Positions 18,392 through 27,492 are shown, numbered from the stretch's first letter. The stretch: DNA of 64,000 nt from Chryseolinea soli (GCF_003589925.1 NZ_CP032382.1:6138001-6202000); one strand, 5' to 3'. Notes: generated by a model not told the origin, from the letters alone. Numbers and translations are program-made.

Positions 18392-19255
18392 TTATGGAAG
18401 CCTGAAATATATCGGCAAAACGAACCTACACTTCGTCACCTGGCCCAACTTCTCGCCGGGAATCCATGGTTTCATGGAAGCAATCGCAGCAAACGCCACC
18501 GCATCCAATGCAGGATCAACTCCCTTCACAACCTCGACGTCGGTCACGTTACCTTTTTTGTCAATGACAAATGAAACGAATACCGAGCCGGACACACGTT
18601 TTCGCCGAGCCTCCTTGGGATACGTCAAACGCCCCTCAATGTGACGGTTCATCGCCTTGATCCCGCCTTTATATTCCGCTGGTTTCTCCAACGCAATGGA
18701 GGTCGTGTCGCCGGTGACCCGCGATACCTTGTAGGCGAACACCGCTACAGAATCCCTCACTTCTTCATACAGATCAAACCCCGGTTCAGGGGTTTCGACC
18801 TGGATCACACCTTTTCCATTAGACAACAGCTCGCGGCCATCTTTTGAAAAGCAATGAATAAAAACTTCCTCAGCACCCAATGCGGCGGTTCTGCTTTCCT
18901 TTTGCAGCGACCCGTTCTCGTAGTAGGTCTTTTGCGTCCCTACATGTTCTCCATGGTCCCATCTTTCTTCTCCTTTCAGGGCTCCGCTCTCATAGTACGT
19001 CAGCATTTTTCCATGAGGCTTCGTGAGCGCCTCATCTAAATACTCAGCGTATCGCTGTTTCTTTCCCGAGATGGAATAGTGACGAACCAGGTAAATGCTG
19101 TCCGTTTGCTCAACCGTTTTGTAAAATGCAGCGGTTTTCGGATCGGTAACTGCTTCCCACTGGTCGTTAAAATATCCGGTGATTTGTTCGGCGGATTGGG
19201 CTGTCACACGCGATGCGGCCAGCAAAGCGATCGTCAAAAAGAAACAAAATTTCAT
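18392..19255 (-). CDS. TonB-family energy-transducer-like protein with YwqK/MORN-type repeats
   Basis: A 287-residue exported protein. It has an N-terminal signal peptide (MKFCFFLTIALLAASRVTAQ), a middle with repeated YYE(S/N)G(A/S)L motifs of the YwqK/MORN_2 kind (~85-130), and a C-terminal TonB domain (~205-285) with YPKEARRKRVSGSVFVSFV. Unlike true TonB it lacks an N-terminal membrane anchor with a Pro-rich spacer. A paralogue with the same architecture is encoded at 23.6-24.5 kb. Confidence 0.82.
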   Translation of the reverse strand: MKFCFFLTIALLAASRVTAQSAEQITGYFNDQWEAVTDPKTAAFYKTVEQTDSIYLVRHYSISGKKQRYAEYLDEALTKPHGKMLTYYESGALKGEERWDHGEHVGTQKTYYENGSLQKESRTAALGAEEVFIHCFSKDGRELLSNGKGVIQVETPEPGFDLYEEVRDSVAVFAYKVSRVTGDTTSIALEKPAEYKGGIKAMNRHIEGRLTYPKEARRKRVSGSVFVSFVIDKKGNVTDVEVVKGVDPALDAVAFAAIASMKPWIPGEKLGQVTKCRFVLPIYFRLP

Positions 19256-19410
19256 AGGGAGTTTAACGCGGGGGATATGCAGATTTCAGGGAACGGAGCA
19301 ACTGGGTGCAAGCTAACAAAAAGGCATAGAAATCGCAACCTCCCCGGCGACGCAACATTCCCGCGAGCAAGTGAAACAACAAGGCTACAAACGAAGTTTA
19401 TTAACATACC

Positions 19411-20259
19411 ATGGAAGCCGACATCCACACCCTCTACACCTCCGGATTCTACCGCGTCATCGACTTCAAATGCCGGTGCACCGACTGCCGCACGTCCAAA
19501 CCAGAATATAGCGAATCGTTCAGCATCAGTTACGTACGCAAAGGAAATTTTCTCTTCAACGTCTTTCGCCACGCGCTGGACTCTTACAGCGGCTGTGTGC
19601 TGGTGACCAAGCCCGGCTACGAACGCACCGTGACCCACACCCACGAAGTGCCCGACGAGTGCACCATCTTCGATTTCAGAAACGATTTTCATGCCGCCCT
19701 GGTGGACCAATACGGCAACCTCCCCTTCTTCCGGAACCCCGATCTCCACTCCACCCTGATCCGCACCACTCCCGAAATGGAGTTTCTACACCATCACATC
19801 CTCCGCCTCATCCTAACCCAAGCCGGAAGCAAATTGGAGATCGACAACCTGGTGCTCGAGGTGATCGAAAAAACGCTGGCGCGCATCGGCGACTACACGC
19901 CCGACCATCGCATCAACCTGAGGCTGAAAAAGAATCACCTCATCACCATCGAAACCGCCAAGGCCTACATCACCGAAAATTTCTGCAACGACATCTCCCT
20001 GCTGGAGATCGCCCGGCATTGCTGCGTGAGCCCTTTCCATTTCAGCCGCATATTCAAGACGTTCACCGGCGAGCCGCCCCACCGGTTCTTGCTTTCGGTG
20101 CGTCTGAAAAATGCAGAGTTGTTACTAAAGAACAGCAACCTGCCCGTAGCCGACGCGGCGTTCTCTTCGGGGTTTAACAGCATCGAATATTTCACTTCGG
20201 CCTTCCGCCAGCGCTATCATTGTCCGCCCGCCGCCTATCGCAAAAGCATCCCGGCCTGA
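19411..20259 (+). CDS. AraC-family transcriptional regulator
   Basis: A 282-residue regulator with an N-terminal cupin-like sensor (~15-130) containing CRCTDCR near residues 22-28, a possible metal-binding site. The C-terminal AraC helix-turn-helix pair includes ISLLEIARHCCVSPFHFSRI and VADAAFSSGFNSIEYFTSAF. It lies just before a DinB-family gene, in the same direction (149 bases between), which may be its target. The inducer is unknown. Confidence 0.9.
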   Translation: MEADIHTLYTSGFYRVIDFKCRCTDCRTSKPEYSESFSISYVRKGNFLFNVFRHALDSYSGCVLVTKPGYERTVTHTHEVPDECTIFDFRNDFHAALVDQYGNLPFFRNPDLHSTLIRTTPEMEFLHHHILRLILTQAGSKLEIDNLVLEVIEKTLARIGDYTPDHRINLRLKKNHLITIETAKAYITENFCNDISLLEIARHCCVSPFHFSRIFKTFTGEPPHRFLLSVRLKNAELLLKNSNLPVADAAFSSGFNSIEYFTSAFRQRYHCPPAAYRKSIPA

Positions 20260-20408
20260 TTCCCCAAAAAAGAGCAAGATTTCTAAAGTCCCCCTCCCCA
20301 CCTCCGGCTAAGTTTGCTATTGCTAAAGGGTTATCAAAAAATCGTTCGTCCGGACGTTTCGTTTGCGCATGCCCTGCAGCGAATGTTAAATCATAAAAAT
20401 CATATATC

Positions 20409-20810
20409 ATGAAAGAGCTGTTAAAGACATTGGAAAATTCAAAGACCTACACCCTCAGCGTAGCCGAGGCCATGCCCGACAAAGGCTACACGTTCAAACC
20501 CGCTGACGGTGTATGGAACTTTGGTGAACTGCTACACCACATTGCCTATGGCATTCAGTGGTGGGAGGATAACTATATAAAAGGCAACAAGGTGGATTGG
20601 AATCCTCCGGTGGCGCACACCGGGAAGAAAGACGTCTCGGCGTATTTAAACAAGGCCTACGACGGCCTGAAAAAAACACTCGGTCACGCGCTGACCGATG
20701 ATCAGGTAAAGGGTTTTTATGCAACACTGGATCATATCACGCATCATCGTGGACAAGCCGTAACGTATCTGCGGGCACACGGCGTTGCGCCCCCTGAATA
20801 CATGTATTGA
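20409..20810 (+). CDS. DinB-family protein
   Basis: A 133-residue four-helix-bundle metalloprotein of the DinB/YfiT family. Metal-ligand His residues are visible in LLHHIAYG and in the C-terminal DHITHHRGQAVTYLR. The length is slightly short but complete. Such proteins are often thiol-dependent S-transferases (bacillithiol), which fits the bacillithiol-type deacetylase gene at 49 kb; the link is inferred. Confidence 0.85.
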   Translation: MKELLKTLENSKTYTLSVAEAMPDKGYTFKPADGVWNFGELLHHIAYGIQWWEDNYIKGNKVDWNPPVAHTGKKDVSAYLNKAYDGLKKTLGHALTDDQVKGFYATLDHITHHRGQAVTYLRAHGVAPPEYMY

Positions 20811-20860
20811 CTCCTACTTCGGGAGGCCTAAAAATTTGAGAAAATTTGAATGAAAGAAAA

Positions 20861-20900
20861 GAAGCCGTCTCAAAAGTAAAGAGGCGGCTTTTTCGTTTTT
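20861..20900 (+). terminator. Terminator after dinB-like gene
   Basis: Hairpin AAGCCGTCTC / GAGGCGGCTT with one G-U pair, loop AAAAGTAAA, followed by TTTTTCGTTTTTTG. The sequence GTCTCAAAAG inside it recurs in inverted orientation in the hairpin at 23.55 kb. Confidence 0.65.
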
Positions 20901-20958
20901 TGATGGCTATAAGGGGATTTTTAAAAGAGATTGGTAAGAAAAAATTCTTGGGGAAGAA

Positions 20959-22344
20959 TCAGGCTGCCAGTTTAGCCAGGTTGTGCGCTATAGCCAGCAA
21001 ACCAGTCTCAATTTCTACTTTATTAAGCCCTTTAAGCATAAATCGTTTAAAGTTTTTGTTGTGTTTGATATTGGCGAAGACCGGTTCAATATCGGCTGGG
21101 CGCTTTTTGCGATAATGGACGCCAAGCTCGGAGGTTAACCTGGCATTTGCCTGATCCTTGAGTTTTCTTAGCCGATGGTTAATGCCCACGATTCTATTGC
21201 CTTTCTGGCTATGACATACATCTCTAATTGGGCATCCATTGCATTTGGAAGCCTGATACGTTGTTAATTCTTGAGTAAACCCATTGGCTGTTTTGCGTGT
21301 AGACATACCGATGCGTTTCATCGGTTCACCAATCGGGCAATATACAATGTCTTTCTTTTTATCGTATTCCAGGTTTTCGTTCTTAAACCAGTCGGTTTGT
21401 TTGCCGTGTTGTTCCCGGTCGAACTGGTTATGTTTTACATAGGCTTGAATTTTGCGTTTTGCCAGCAGTAAATAATTCTCCTCCGATCCATACCCGGCAT
21501 CGGCTGTCAATACTACAGGGTTTTGCTTATATAAGCCATAAAAACTTTCAAGATGCTTTTTTAAAGTAGTTGTATCAGTTGGGTTTTGATGGAGGCTGTA
21601 ATTGACGATGTATTGATTATTGCTGGAAAATTGAACATTGTAAGCTGGTTTTAACTGTCCATTCTTCATGTGGTCTTCTTTCATGCGCATGAAGGTGGCA
21701 TCCGGATCTGTTTTCGAATAACTGTTGCGCTTGCCTAAGATTTTCTCCTGCTGGGTATAGCGTTCTACATTACGTGGCCAGGTCTTTTTCGCATAGTTGA
21801 GTTGCTGACGTTTTTTCTTAGATATTTCCTTGCCCTCCAAAGCTTGGTCGATCCGATCAATGGTGCTTTTTACTTGTTCTGCACTCACAGGGGCGAAGCT
21901 TTCAGGAGTTTCATCTTTCAACTCTTCGGCTGCAATACCTTCGGCATAGGCCCACAACTCCTTCAGCTGCTCCTCCATGCGGGCTTTACTGGTTTTTATC
22001 GCATTGCCCCATACAAATGTATAGCGGTTGGTCTGCGCTTCCAGTTTGGTCCCATCTGTATAGATCTCTTTGAGACTTAAATGACCGGCTTCAACTAGTA
22101 ACTCCACCACTTGCCCAAATACAGTCTTTAATACATCCTTCAGCCGTTCACTACGAAAACGATTAATGGTATTGTGATCTGGCTTGTTCATGCCTGCCAA
22201 CCACATAAAGTGAATGTTCTCTTTCAAAGCTGATTCCATCCTACGAGAGGAGTAAGTATTATTCAGATAGCCATACACCAACACCTTCAGAAGCATTCGC
22301 GGATGGTAACTAGAGCTACCTCCACCCTTGAATTTTTTCAGCAA
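20959..22344 (-). CDS. IS1182-family transposase (main frame; 5' end frameshifted)
   Basis: A DDE transposase. Family hallmarks are KFKGGGSSSYHPRMLLKVL, the N-terminal domain ending FRSERLK, ADAGYGSEENY around the second catalytic Asp, a cysteine cluster CNGCPIRDVC, and C-terminal FMLKGLNKVEIETGLLAIAHN. The 461 residues counted start at a weak TTG. The same frame continues upstream with conserved sequence (EDLIDKNHPVRIV) but has no start codon; the true N-terminus is in another frame (see the next entry). The copy is therefore either inactive or depends on frameshifting. Confidence 0.85.
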   Translation of the reverse strand: MLKKFKGGGSSSYHPRMLLKVLVYGYLNNTYSSRRMESALKENIHFMWLAGMNKPDHNTINRFRSERLKDVLKTVFGQVVELLVEAGHLSLKEIYTDGTKLEAQTNRYTFVWGNAIKTSKARMEEQLKELWAYAEGIAAEELKDETPESFAPVSAEQVKSTIDRIDQALEGKEISKKKRQQLNYAKKTWPRNVERYTQQEKILGKRNSYSKTDPDATFMRMKEDHMKNGQLKPAYNVQFSSNNQYIVNYSLHQNPTDTTTLKKHLESFYGLYKQNPVVLTADAGYGSEENYLLLAKRKIQAYVKHNQFDREQHGKQTDWFKNENLEYDKKKDIVYCPIGEPMKRIGMSTRKTANGFTQELTTYQASKCNGCPIRDVCHSQKGNRIVGINHRLRKLKDQANARLTSELGVHYRKKRPADIEPVFANIKHNKNFKRFMLKGLNKVEIETGLLAIAHNLAKLAA

Positions 22345-22376
22345 AGGATCAATGTCTATCCTGTCAATTACCTGAT

Positions 22377-22484
22377 TTACAATACGAACCGGATGGTTCT
22401 TGTCGATGAGATCTTCCTTGGCGGAAGTATCATCACCTGGTTGGGAGTGTAGTTTTTGAAAACTACTTTTGTTTTAGTTAGCAC
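22377..22484 (-). pseudogene. Displaced N-terminus of the IS1182 transposase
   Basis: From a GTG at 22484 this frame encodes MLTKTKVVFKNYTPNQVMIL, typical of the first residues of IS1182 transposases. It then leaves the conserved frame around 22413-22426 (minus-strand CCGCCAAGGAAG) and stops at 22377. One missing base there would explain the split. Confidence 0.65.
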
Positions 22485-22589
22485 AAAAGCAAGATAAAGC
22501 CTTGCATCAAGAAGGGAACTACGGTTCTCTTCTTTTTTATGGCCCTGCCATTAACTTATTAAATTCACAAACGATCTAAATTTGATGCT

Positions 22590-23435
22590 ATGAAAGAGAA
22601 CATTCCACCCTCGAAAGCAGTGAACGAGATGACACTTCGTGTGACGTCCGCCGACGGTACGAGGATCGCCTACGACCGGAAAGGCACTGGCCCGGCGGTG
22701 ATCCTCGTCGGCGGCACCCTAGACGACGGCACTGAGAACGCGCCGCTGGCCCGGCTCCTTGCCAACCATTTCACGGTCTACAATTACGCACGACGCGGCC
22801 GGGCCGCCAGCGGCAATACACCGCCGTACGCCGTGGCGCGGGAGGTGGAAGACCTCGACGCGCTGATTGCGACAGCCGGCGGCTCAGCTCACGTGTACGG
22901 CGCCTCATCTGGCGGCGCCCTCGCGCTGGAGGCAGCAGCGGCAGGTTCGGCTATCGACAAGATCGCGGTGTGGGATGTGCCGTACGTGATCGGAGACGAC
23001 CTGTGGCCGAGGTTCAACCAGTACATCGCGGACACCCACGAGGCATACAAAGCCGGCCGGGACGAGGAGCTCCTGGAACTGTTCATGAGACTTACCGGCG
23101 GACCCGACGCGGACATCGCGGCTGGCAAACAGCACCCGCTCTGGGCCTCGTCCGTCGCGCTCGCCCACACGCTCGTCAAGGACGCCATGGTCCTCAATGG
23201 CTACAAGATCCCCACGAACCGACTTGCCCGCATCACTCAGTCGGTCCTGGTGACCATCGAGGGTCCGATCACCGAGCCCCAGATGGCAGCCCTCCCGACC
23301 GACTTCTTCGACCGCGCCGCGAAAGCGATAACCGCTGCCATCCCCCAGACCGAACGACACACGCTCGACGGGCAGGGACACGTCGTCGCCCCCGAAGTCA
23401 TGGCCCGTGTACTGAAGACGTTCTTCAACGAGTAA
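22590..23435 (+). CDS. Alpha/beta-hydrolase, probably horizontally acquired
   Basis: A 281-residue alpha/beta hydrolase. The nucleophile elbow is GASSG (in VYGASSGGALALE), the oxyanion region is VGGTLDDG, and the C-terminal catalytic His is probably in DGQGHVVAPEV. Codon use is strikingly rich in G/C at third positions compared with all neighbours, with an Ala-, Asp- and Arg-rich product, as in actinobacterial genes. It lies directly beside the IS1182 transposase, so it was probably brought in by transfer. A perfect TAAATTTG sits just before the ATG. The substrate is unknown. Confidence 0.88.
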   Translation: MKENIPPSKAVNEMTLRVTSADGTRIAYDRKGTGPAVILVGGTLDDGTENAPLARLLANHFTVYNYARRGRAASGNTPPYAVAREVEDLDALIATAGGSAHVYGASSGGALALEAAAAGSAIDKIAVWDVPYVIGDDLWPRFNQYIADTHEAYKAGRDEELLELFMRLTGGPDADIAAGKQHPLWASSVALAHTLVKDAMVLNGYKIPTNRLARITQSVLVTIEGPITEPQMAALPTDFFDRAAKAITAAIPQTERHTLDGQGHVVAPEVMARVLKTFFNE

Positions 23436-23545
23436 GGGGAATATGTACTTCACAAACCCGGTCTGATATGATCGGAGCATGTTCGACCCGCCCAAATAGG
23501 CCGCACCGTTCTTGGCGGCAATCTTTAACGGCGAAGGCTTCAGCA

Positions 23546-23576
23546 AAAGAGGCTGCCCTTTTGAGACAGCCTCTTT
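23546..23576. terminator. Bidirectional terminator between hydrolase and TonB-domain gene
   Basis: Perfect 10-bp stem AAAGAGGCTG / CAGCCTCTTT, loop CCCTTTTGAGA, between two convergent genes. Its inner sequence (CTTTTGAGAC) is the inverse of GTCTCAAAAG in the hairpin at 20.87 kb, so it could also mark an element end. Confidence 0.65.
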
Positions 23577-23586
23577 ATCATTTGGC

Positions 23587-24471
23587 TTATCGCTTCTTTT
23601 TTCTCCCTCCTGCCAATTTGTATTTGATGGGCTGGACAAACATCGACTTCACAGCTTTGCCCCGGGTCTGGCCGGGAATCCAGTTGGGCATGGCGGCAAC
23701 GGTGCGCTGAGCTTCCGCGTCGCAGTCGGGCGAGATGCCTTTGATGACTTTGGCGTTCGTCACGGCGCCGTTCTTGTCGACGATAAAGCTAACGAACACG
23801 GAACCTTCGACGCCCATTCTCCTGGCCGACGCGGGATAACGCAACGTGGACGAAACAAAACGCCCCAGTGCGCTCAGCCCTCCCTTGAATTCCGCAGGTC
23901 GTTCAATACGTAAATAAATGGTATCGCCTGTACTCACATGCACGTTGTAGGTCGACAAGGAAACCGAGTCCTGAACATCTTCAAATTGATTGAATTCATC
24001 GGTGCTCTTTACTTTGAGAATGCCATTGCCCTCTGGCGACAATTCGTCTTGCCCCGTGGGGGAATAGCTGTGAATGATGATTTCCTTTTTAGCGCGGTAG
24101 CGTGTTTCTCTTTTCAGCTTGCCGTCTTCGTAGTAAGTTTTATAATCCCCGGCCACCTCATTGTCGACGTAGTATCGTTCAGATTCCACATTGCCGTTTT
24201 CGTAGTAGTTGGTGCGTTTTCCTTCATATCGGATAGCGGGCGAAATGCTGCTGCACGCGGCAACCATTTGCAGTTTTCCTGAAATGAAATAATCGCGCAC
24301 AATAAATTTGCTCCGCCCCCCCTCTTCGACGGTGCGGTAATATTTGGCAATGGATTGGTCGCCGGTGGGCATCCAGTTGCTATCAAAATAGAGGGTGATC
24401 TTTTCTTTGTTTTGAGCGGTTGCCGACAGGGCCAGTGCGAATGCACTGAAAAGAAAAATGATTGGTTTCAT
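23587..24471 (-). CDS. TonB-family protein with YwqK/MORN-type repeats (paralogue of 18.4 kb gene)
   Basis: A 294-residue exported protein with the same order of parts as the 18.4-19.3 kb protein: signal peptide (MKPIIFLFSAFALALSATAQ), YYENGN and YYEDGKL repeats (~90-125), then a C-terminal TonB domain (LRYPASARRMGVEGSVFVSF). The C-terminus carries a basic tail (GGRKKKR). The start at 24471 is preferred because it begins the signal peptide. Monocistronic, ending at the 23.55 kb hairpin. Confidence 0.82.
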   Translation of the reverse strand: MKPIIFLFSAFALALSATAQNKEKITLYFDSNWMPTGDQSIAKYYRTVEEGGRSKFIVRDYFISGKLQMVAACSSISPAIRYEGKRTNYYENGNVESERYYVDNEVAGDYKTYYEDGKLKRETRYRAKKEIIIHSYSPTGQDELSPEGNGILKVKSTDEFNQFEDVQDSVSLSTYNVHVSTGDTIYLRIERPAEFKGGLSALGRFVSSTLRYPASARRMGVEGSVFVSFIVDKNGAVTNAKVIKGISPDCDAEAQRTVAAMPNWIPGQTRGKAVKSMFVQPIKYKLAGGRKKKR

Positions 24472-24573
24472 GGCGTACAAAAAGGTTTAGGCTAATGCGT
24501 CGAAAGACGGTCGCCCAAAACTATAAAAAATCCGATGCCGAAACAGCATCGTTTGATTTTTTTAAAATCAACC

Positions 24574-25323
24574 TCACTCCCCCGCCCACAAAATCGCATT
24601 CCTTACCAGCATCCCGTAATTCGCATCGCTGCACAACGAAGCATCATGACCTATCGCAATATAAACCACCCGATGATAATGCTCATTCGTCCAGATAATG
24701 GGATGATCGCCCATAGGCTTATTTTGCTTATAGGTCGACTCATCTGCGGTCGCCAAAACGTGCACGTTCGACCGCGGGCTTTTATTGAATTCATACCACT
24801 CGTCGGGAACCTCGAATCGCTCGGGCAAATTTCGCGTCACCGGATGTTTGCGATCTTCCACGACCACCGTTCCTTTTTGGAAAGCGGGATGGGGTGAGTA
24901 GATCACGCCGCCCATAAGGTCTTCGAACCATTGCCAATAGCGCGCGCCAGGCTTCAGAAAATCTTTCCCCGTCAATCCTGCGGCGTGCAAGCCCACCCAA
25001 CCCTTGCCCTGGCGGATGAATCTTTCCATGGCGTCCTGTTGGTCGCGCGTCATGTCGAAGGGTGCCAGCTGCACCTGTACGATCACCTGGTATTGTGCCA
25101 GATTGGCGTCATTGAGCAGGCTGGTGTCGGCCGTAATATCAATAGCAAAATTATTCTTGGCCGCCAACGCTTCAAGAAAGGGTTTGGCGGCAGTCATCAT
25201 CTTGTTGTGGTCGGGATGACCCGACAGCATGGCGAGCACGCGGAAGGCAGGCTTTGCAGCAGCGCTGACGACGAGGCCCATGACAAAGCAGGATAACACG
25301 AGGTGTTTCAACGCAGCGTTCAT
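24574..25323 (-). CDS. ThuA-like domain protein (second of a tandem pair)
   Basis: A 249-residue exported protein of the ThuA (trehalose-utilisation-like, glutamine-amidotransferase-fold) family. It has a signal peptide from the ATG at 25323, then FRVLAMLSGHPDHNKMM, GKGWVGLHAAGLTG and MGDHPIIWTNEH. It starts 11 bases after its tandem homologue, so the pair is an operon. The two proteins share HPV, SPR(S/P)NVHVLA and GDHPI(I/V)WTN. The fold is known in sugar metabolism; the reaction is not established. Confidence 0.85.
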   Translation of the reverse strand: MNAALKHLVLSCFVMGLVVSAAAKPAFRVLAMLSGHPDHNKMMTAAKPFLEALAAKNNFAIDITADTSLLNDANLAQYQVIVQVQLAPFDMTRDQQDAMERFIRQGKGWVGLHAAGLTGKDFLKPGARYWQWFEDLMGGVIYSPHPAFQKGTVVVEDRKHPVTRNLPERFEVPDEWYEFNKSPRSNVHVLATADESTYKQNKPMGDHPIIWTNEHYHRVVYIAIGHDASLCSDANYGMLVRNAILWAGE

Positions 25324-25334
25324 GTGGGATGAGG

Positions 25335-26108
25335 TTATTTTTGCGAAGCCCATGCGATGGCGTTGCTAAACAGGGTCTTATAGTCTTTGCTGTTGAACAA
25401 TACCGGGTCGTGTCCCATAAAAATGTAAACATTCCGGGCTTTCACTTTGGTATTGGTCCACACAATGGGATGGTCGCCCATCTTCACGTCGCTGTTGGGC
25501 GCGTAGGTAGACTCGTCCACGCTGGCCAGCACGTGCACGTTGGGGCGTGGACTGGCATCGTAGGTGTAGAACTCTTCTTTTTCGATAAAGAATTTTGCGG
25601 GGATGTTTTTCATCACCGGATGCTTTTTATCTTCCACATTGGCCGTTGCCGATACGAAGGTGGCGATGTAGTTCTTAAAGCGGATGCTCCCCATGAACTG
25701 GTGGAACCAAGGCCACATGGCATAGCCGTCGAACTCCCCCAGCAATGTGGCATGATGAAACCCGATCCATCCCCCTCGCCCTTCGTTGATGTAGCGTTCG
25801 AACGACGCCTTCGCCGAATCGCTCCACATGTAAGGCGGATAGTTCAACTGGATAAACAATTGGTATTGTGACAAGAATGCATCATTTATCTTTTCCGCAT
25901 TCTCGATGTGGTCGACGGTAAAGTTCTTTGTTTTGGCCTCGCCTTCCAGCCAGGCCAAAGCCGCATCTACATAGGGACGATGACGATCGCCCATTTCGGC
26001 CATCACAATAACTTTGAACTTTGGCGATTTATTCTTTTGAGCCCATGCCCGCGACAGGCTCATCATTAAAAACACACTGCACACACAAAGGAGATAGATT
26101 TTTTTCAT
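25335..26108 (-). CDS. ThuA-like domain protein (first of a tandem pair)
   Basis: A 257-residue exported protein with signal peptide MKKIYLLCVCSVFLMMSLS and a ThuA-like body (FKVIVMAEMGDRHRPYVDAA, GGWIGFHHATLLG, MGDHPIVWTNT). It is the first gene of a two-gene operon with its homologue and is divergent from a Gfo/Idh oxidoreductase gene, an arrangement that suggests a common sugar-degradation or sugar-modification role. Confidence 0.85.
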   Translation of the reverse strand: MKKIYLLCVCSVFLMMSLSRAWAQKNKSPKFKVIVMAEMGDRHRPYVDAALAWLEGEAKTKNFTVDHIENAEKINDAFLSQYQLFIQLNYPPYMWSDSAKASFERYINEGRGGWIGFHHATLLGEFDGYAMWPWFHQFMGSIRFKNYIATFVSATANVEDKKHPVMKNIPAKFFIEKEEFYTYDASPRPNVHVLASVDESTYAPNSDVKMGDHPIVWTNTKVKARNVYIFMGHDPVLFNSKDYKTLFSNAIAWASQK

Positions 26109-26372
26109 AGGTCGGAAGTTGGACGTCTATTGCTATTTACAATAAAGTATAAACTTTTGCAGCAGTTTCTTTTGCGTGGTTTATTCTTGATGTGCCTACG
26201 TCAATTGCGATATGCTAGCGGCGAAGACGAGATGGCGACATCACGTGTTAGGTAAAAAGACATGCAGGGACAGACGTTAGCGTTTGGCATGACCTCGTGA
26301 TGGTGACAGGAATGTTGTTGCAGTTCTGTGTCAGAACTGCTAAACTTGTCACACACCACAACCCAAGCCATT
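26109..26372. other. Divergent intergenic region
   Basis: 264 bases between the ThuA pair (minus) and the Gfo/Idh gene (plus); promoters for both must lie here. I see no clear TAnnTTTG element and no other gene. Confidence 0.4.
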
Positions 26373-27470
26373 ATGTTTCGTCTCGCTTCCCTGCTCATAC
26401 TGATCTTTTTCGCCGCGACTGCTTCCGCCCAAACCGCCAGCAAGCCCTTTCGCATCGGGGTGGCTGGCCTCAACCACGGTCACGCCGGTGTGATCCTGAG
26501 CCGCGCCCACGACGGCGACATCGAAATTGTCGGCATCGCCGAACCCGATCGTGCCCTGGCCGAGCAATACCTGAAAAAATTCAACCTTCCCATCACGCTC
26601 TGGTACCCCACGCTTGCCGAGATGTTGGACAAGGCCAAACCCGAGGCCGTCACCGGCTTTAACAGTACATTCGATCACCTGGAAGTAGTGAAGGCCTGCG
26701 CGCCGCGAAAGATTCACGTCATGGTGGAAAAGCCGCTAGCCGTGAACAACGATCATGCGCGCCAGATCGCCGCACTGGCCGAACAACATAAGATCCATGT
26801 ACTCGTCAACTACGAGACGACGTGGTATGGCAGCAACACCGACGTTAGCAGCCGGTTCATCACGGACCACCCCTTTGGTAAGATCCGGAAGGCAGTGGTG
26901 CACGATGGCCATCAGGGACCGAAAGAAATCCATTGTGGCCCCGAATTTTTGGCGTGGCTGACGGACCCCGTCAAAAACGGTGGTGGTGCCTTGATGGACT
27001 TTGGTTGCTATGGCGCCAACCTGCTCACCTGGCTGCACCAGGGCGCGCGTCCATTGGCTGTCGTGGCGGTGACCCAACAACTGAAACCCAATATCTATCC
27101 GAAAGTAGACGATGAGGCAACCATCGTGCTCACCTACCCCGACGGACAAGCCATCATTCAAGCCTCGTGGAACTGGCCTTTCGGCCGAAAGGACATGGAG
27201 ATCTATGGCGAAACGGGCTATGTGCTGGCCGACAAGCAAGGCTCCCGCATACGCTCCGCCCAGGACAAGCCCGAAGAATATGTGAAAAGCCCGGAGCTGA
27301 AAAAGCCCTATAACGACCCGTTCGTTTACCTGGGTGCCGTGGTACGCGGTGAGATCACGGTAGGACCATCCGATCTGTCGTCGTTACAGAACAACCTGAT
27401 CGTGGTGGAGATCCTGCAGGCCGCAAAGGAATCGGCGCAGCAGGGCAAAACCATCTATCTGAAGAAATAG
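26373..27470 (+). CDS. Gfo/Idh/MocA-family oxidoreductase (Sec-exported)
   Basis: A 365-residue NAD(P)-dependent oxidoreductase. The ATG at 26373 gives a Sec signal peptide (MFRLASLLILIFFAATASAQ). Rossmann motif GVAGLNHGHAGVI, family motif MVEKPLAVNNDHA, and a C-terminal substrate domain with GGGALMDFGCYGANL. It is followed after 101 bases by a second Gfo/Idh gene in the same direction. Probably oxidises or reduces a sugar derivative outside the cytoplasm. Confidence 0.88.
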   Translation: MFRLASLLILIFFAATASAQTASKPFRIGVAGLNHGHAGVILSRAHDGDIEIVGIAEPDRALAEQYLKKFNLPITLWYPTLAEMLDKAKPEAVTGFNSTFDHLEVVKACAPRKIHVMVEKPLAVNNDHARQIAALAEQHKIHVLVNYETTWYGSNTDVSSRFITDHPFGKIRKAVVHDGHQGPKEIHCGPEFLAWLTDPVKNGGGALMDFGCYGANLLTWLHQGARPLAVVAVTQQLKPNIYPKVDDEATIVLTYPDGQAIIQASWNWPFGRKDMEIYGETGYVLADKQGSRIRSAQDKPEEYVKSPELKKPYNDPFVYLGAVVRGEITVGPSDLSSLQNNLIVVEILQAAKESAQQGKTIYLKK

Positions 27471-27492
27471 ATCGCCGTTGCTTTCTTTGGCG

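Larger units (their letters stand above)
20941..22510 (-). mobile_element. IS1182-family insertion sequence (approximate limits)
   Basis: Defined by an IS1182-type transposase. I could not identify convincing terminal inverted repeats immediately beside the transposase, so the limits are approximate. The element sits between the dinB-like gene and a GC-rich alpha/beta hydrolase gene. No target-site duplication was seen. Confidence 0.6.

Noticed and set aside
22577..22584. Perfect TAAATTTG just before the alpha/beta hydrolase start
   Set aside because: It would give a transcript starting at or inside the start codon, and no TTG lies at the right distance upstream; probably chance in A/T-rich sequence.
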